Shown: positions 5,177 through 5,624 of the stretch, one piece after another
How the letters are laid out: each line of letters opens with the position of its first letter
Numbering within the stretch: position 1 is the first letter of the stretch
Assembly (NCBI GenBank): GCA_017861215.1
Contig: JAGFXN010000118.1
Coordinates: 1-5,624 of the forward strand
Source: Deltaproteobacteria bacterium
Lineage (GTDB): Bacteria > Desulfobacterota > Desulfuromonadia > Geobacterales > DSM-12255
Direction of reading: 5' to 3'
DNA length: 5,624 bases
Program-made: the position numbers and the translations under genes
Notes under the pieces: generated by a model
The model's input: only the letters and a program-made list of their open reading frames with translations
Told to the model about the DNA's origin: nothing
Databases searched by the model: none

Positions 5177-5624
5177 TCATGATACCTTTTTTTCCAGGAA
5201 CATCTTGATGAGATCGATCGGCACCGGGAAGATGGTGGTCGAATTCTTCTCGGCCGCTATTTCCGTCAGGGTCTGCAGATAGCGCAGCTGCAGCGATATC
5301 GGCTCTGTCGCCAGGATCTTCGCCGCCTCGGCCAGTTTCTCCGAAGCCTGCATCTCCCCTTCGGCATGGATGATTTTGGCACGCTTCTCCCGCTCGGCTT
5401 CGGCCTGCTTGGCAATGGCCCGCTGCATCTCCTGGGGCAGATCGATGTTTTTCACTTCCACATTGGCGACCTTGACACCCCATGGTTCGGTATGACCGTC
5501 AAGTATCTCCTGCAATTCCCGGTTGATTTTATCGCGGTTGGCCAGCAGCTCGTCCAGCTCCACATGACCAAGGACACTTCGCAGGGTAGTCTGGGCCAGC
5601 TGACTGGTGGCATAGAGGTAGTTT
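5177..5624 (-). CDS. Slipin (stomatin-like SPFH/band 7 protein), C-terminal 148 residues
   Basis: The frame is open from the right edge to the TGA at 5179-5177; the 5' end lies outside. The visible part matches the end of the SPFH core and the C-terminal helix of slipins: NYLYATSQLAQTTLRSVLG, ELDELLANRDKIN, EPWGVKVANVEVKNIDLP, then the long charged coiled-coil stretch with MQRAIAKQAEAEREKRAKII and GEMQASEKLAEAA, and the hydrophobic tail ending PVPIDLIKMFLEKKVS. Slipins are membrane-anchored oligomers thought to organise lipid domains and are usually coded next to an NfeD-type membrane protease-like partner, which here would have to lie beyond the right edge (inference). The missing part should hold the N-terminal membrane hairpin and first half of the band 7 domain, as full slipins are roughly 250-260 residues. 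Ferritin follows 110 bases downstream on the same strand with no obvious functional link. The GTG at 5563 is internal, not a start: the homology continues upstream of it. Confidence 0.95.
   Translation of the reverse strand, partial: NYLYATSQLAQTTLRSVLGHVELDELLANRDKINRELQEILDGHTEPWGVKVANVEVKNIDLPQEMQRAIAKQAEAEREKRAKIIHAEGEMQASEKLAEAAKILATEPISLQLRYLQTLTEIAAEKNSTTIFPVPIDLIKMFLEKKVS

Noticed and set aside
5177..5563. Slipin fragment as a complete short gene starting at GTG 5563
   Set aside because: Family-like sequence (NYLYATSQLAQTTLRSVLG) continues in frame upstream to the window edge, so the gene is simply cut by the boundary.
1..5624. CRISPR, insertion sequence, prophage, toxin-antitoxin or defence system
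   Set aside because: No spaced repeat array, transposase, integrase or small paired gene was seen; every substantial stretch is explained by five ordinary genes and short regulatory gaps.

Overview
The window looks like a chromosomal housekeeping stretch from a Geobacter-like bacterium (Desulfuromonadales/Geobacterales). This rests on protein character: the pyruvate carboxylase N-terminus, a receiver-PilZ protein without a DNA-binding domain, and a PpiC-type lipoprotein are all in the style of that group. Moderately high GC in the genes and an AT-rich intergenic region fit too. It is inference from remembered family sequences, not a database match.

Layout. Bases 1-2168 (minus strand) hold the first 722 codons of pyruvate carboxylase; its 3' end lies off the left edge. 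Bases 2169-2483 form a divergent intergenic region with a candidate minus-strand promoter for pyc, an AT-rich inverted repeat in the pyc leader, and a candidate plus-strand promoter for the next gene. Bases 2484-3233 (plus) encode a receiver-PilZ response regulator. Bases 3372-4466 (plus) encode an outer-membrane-type lipoprotein with a parvulin (PpiC) prolyl isomerase domain, closed by a strong intrinsic terminator at 4492-4526. Convergent to it, on the minus strand, are a bacterial non-heme ferritin (4557-5066) and, upstream of that, the C-terminal 148 codons of a slipin (stomatin-like SPFH protein; 5177-5624), whose 5' end lies off the right edge.

Function. The genes do not form one pathway: they serve anaplerotic carbon metabolism, c-di-GMP or two-component signalling, envelope protein folding, iron storage and membrane-domain organisation. 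Catalytic residues of the carboxylase, receiver and ferritin are intact where visible. The PilZ domain is the exception: the first arginine of its RxxxR c-di-GMP motif is replaced by cysteine.

I found no CRISPR array, insertion sequence, phage gene, tRNA or rRNA, and no convincing undescribed system. The points most worth a second look are the altered PilZ motif, a 13-base direct repeat that brackets the response-regulator gene, and the AT-rich palindrome in the pyc leader.
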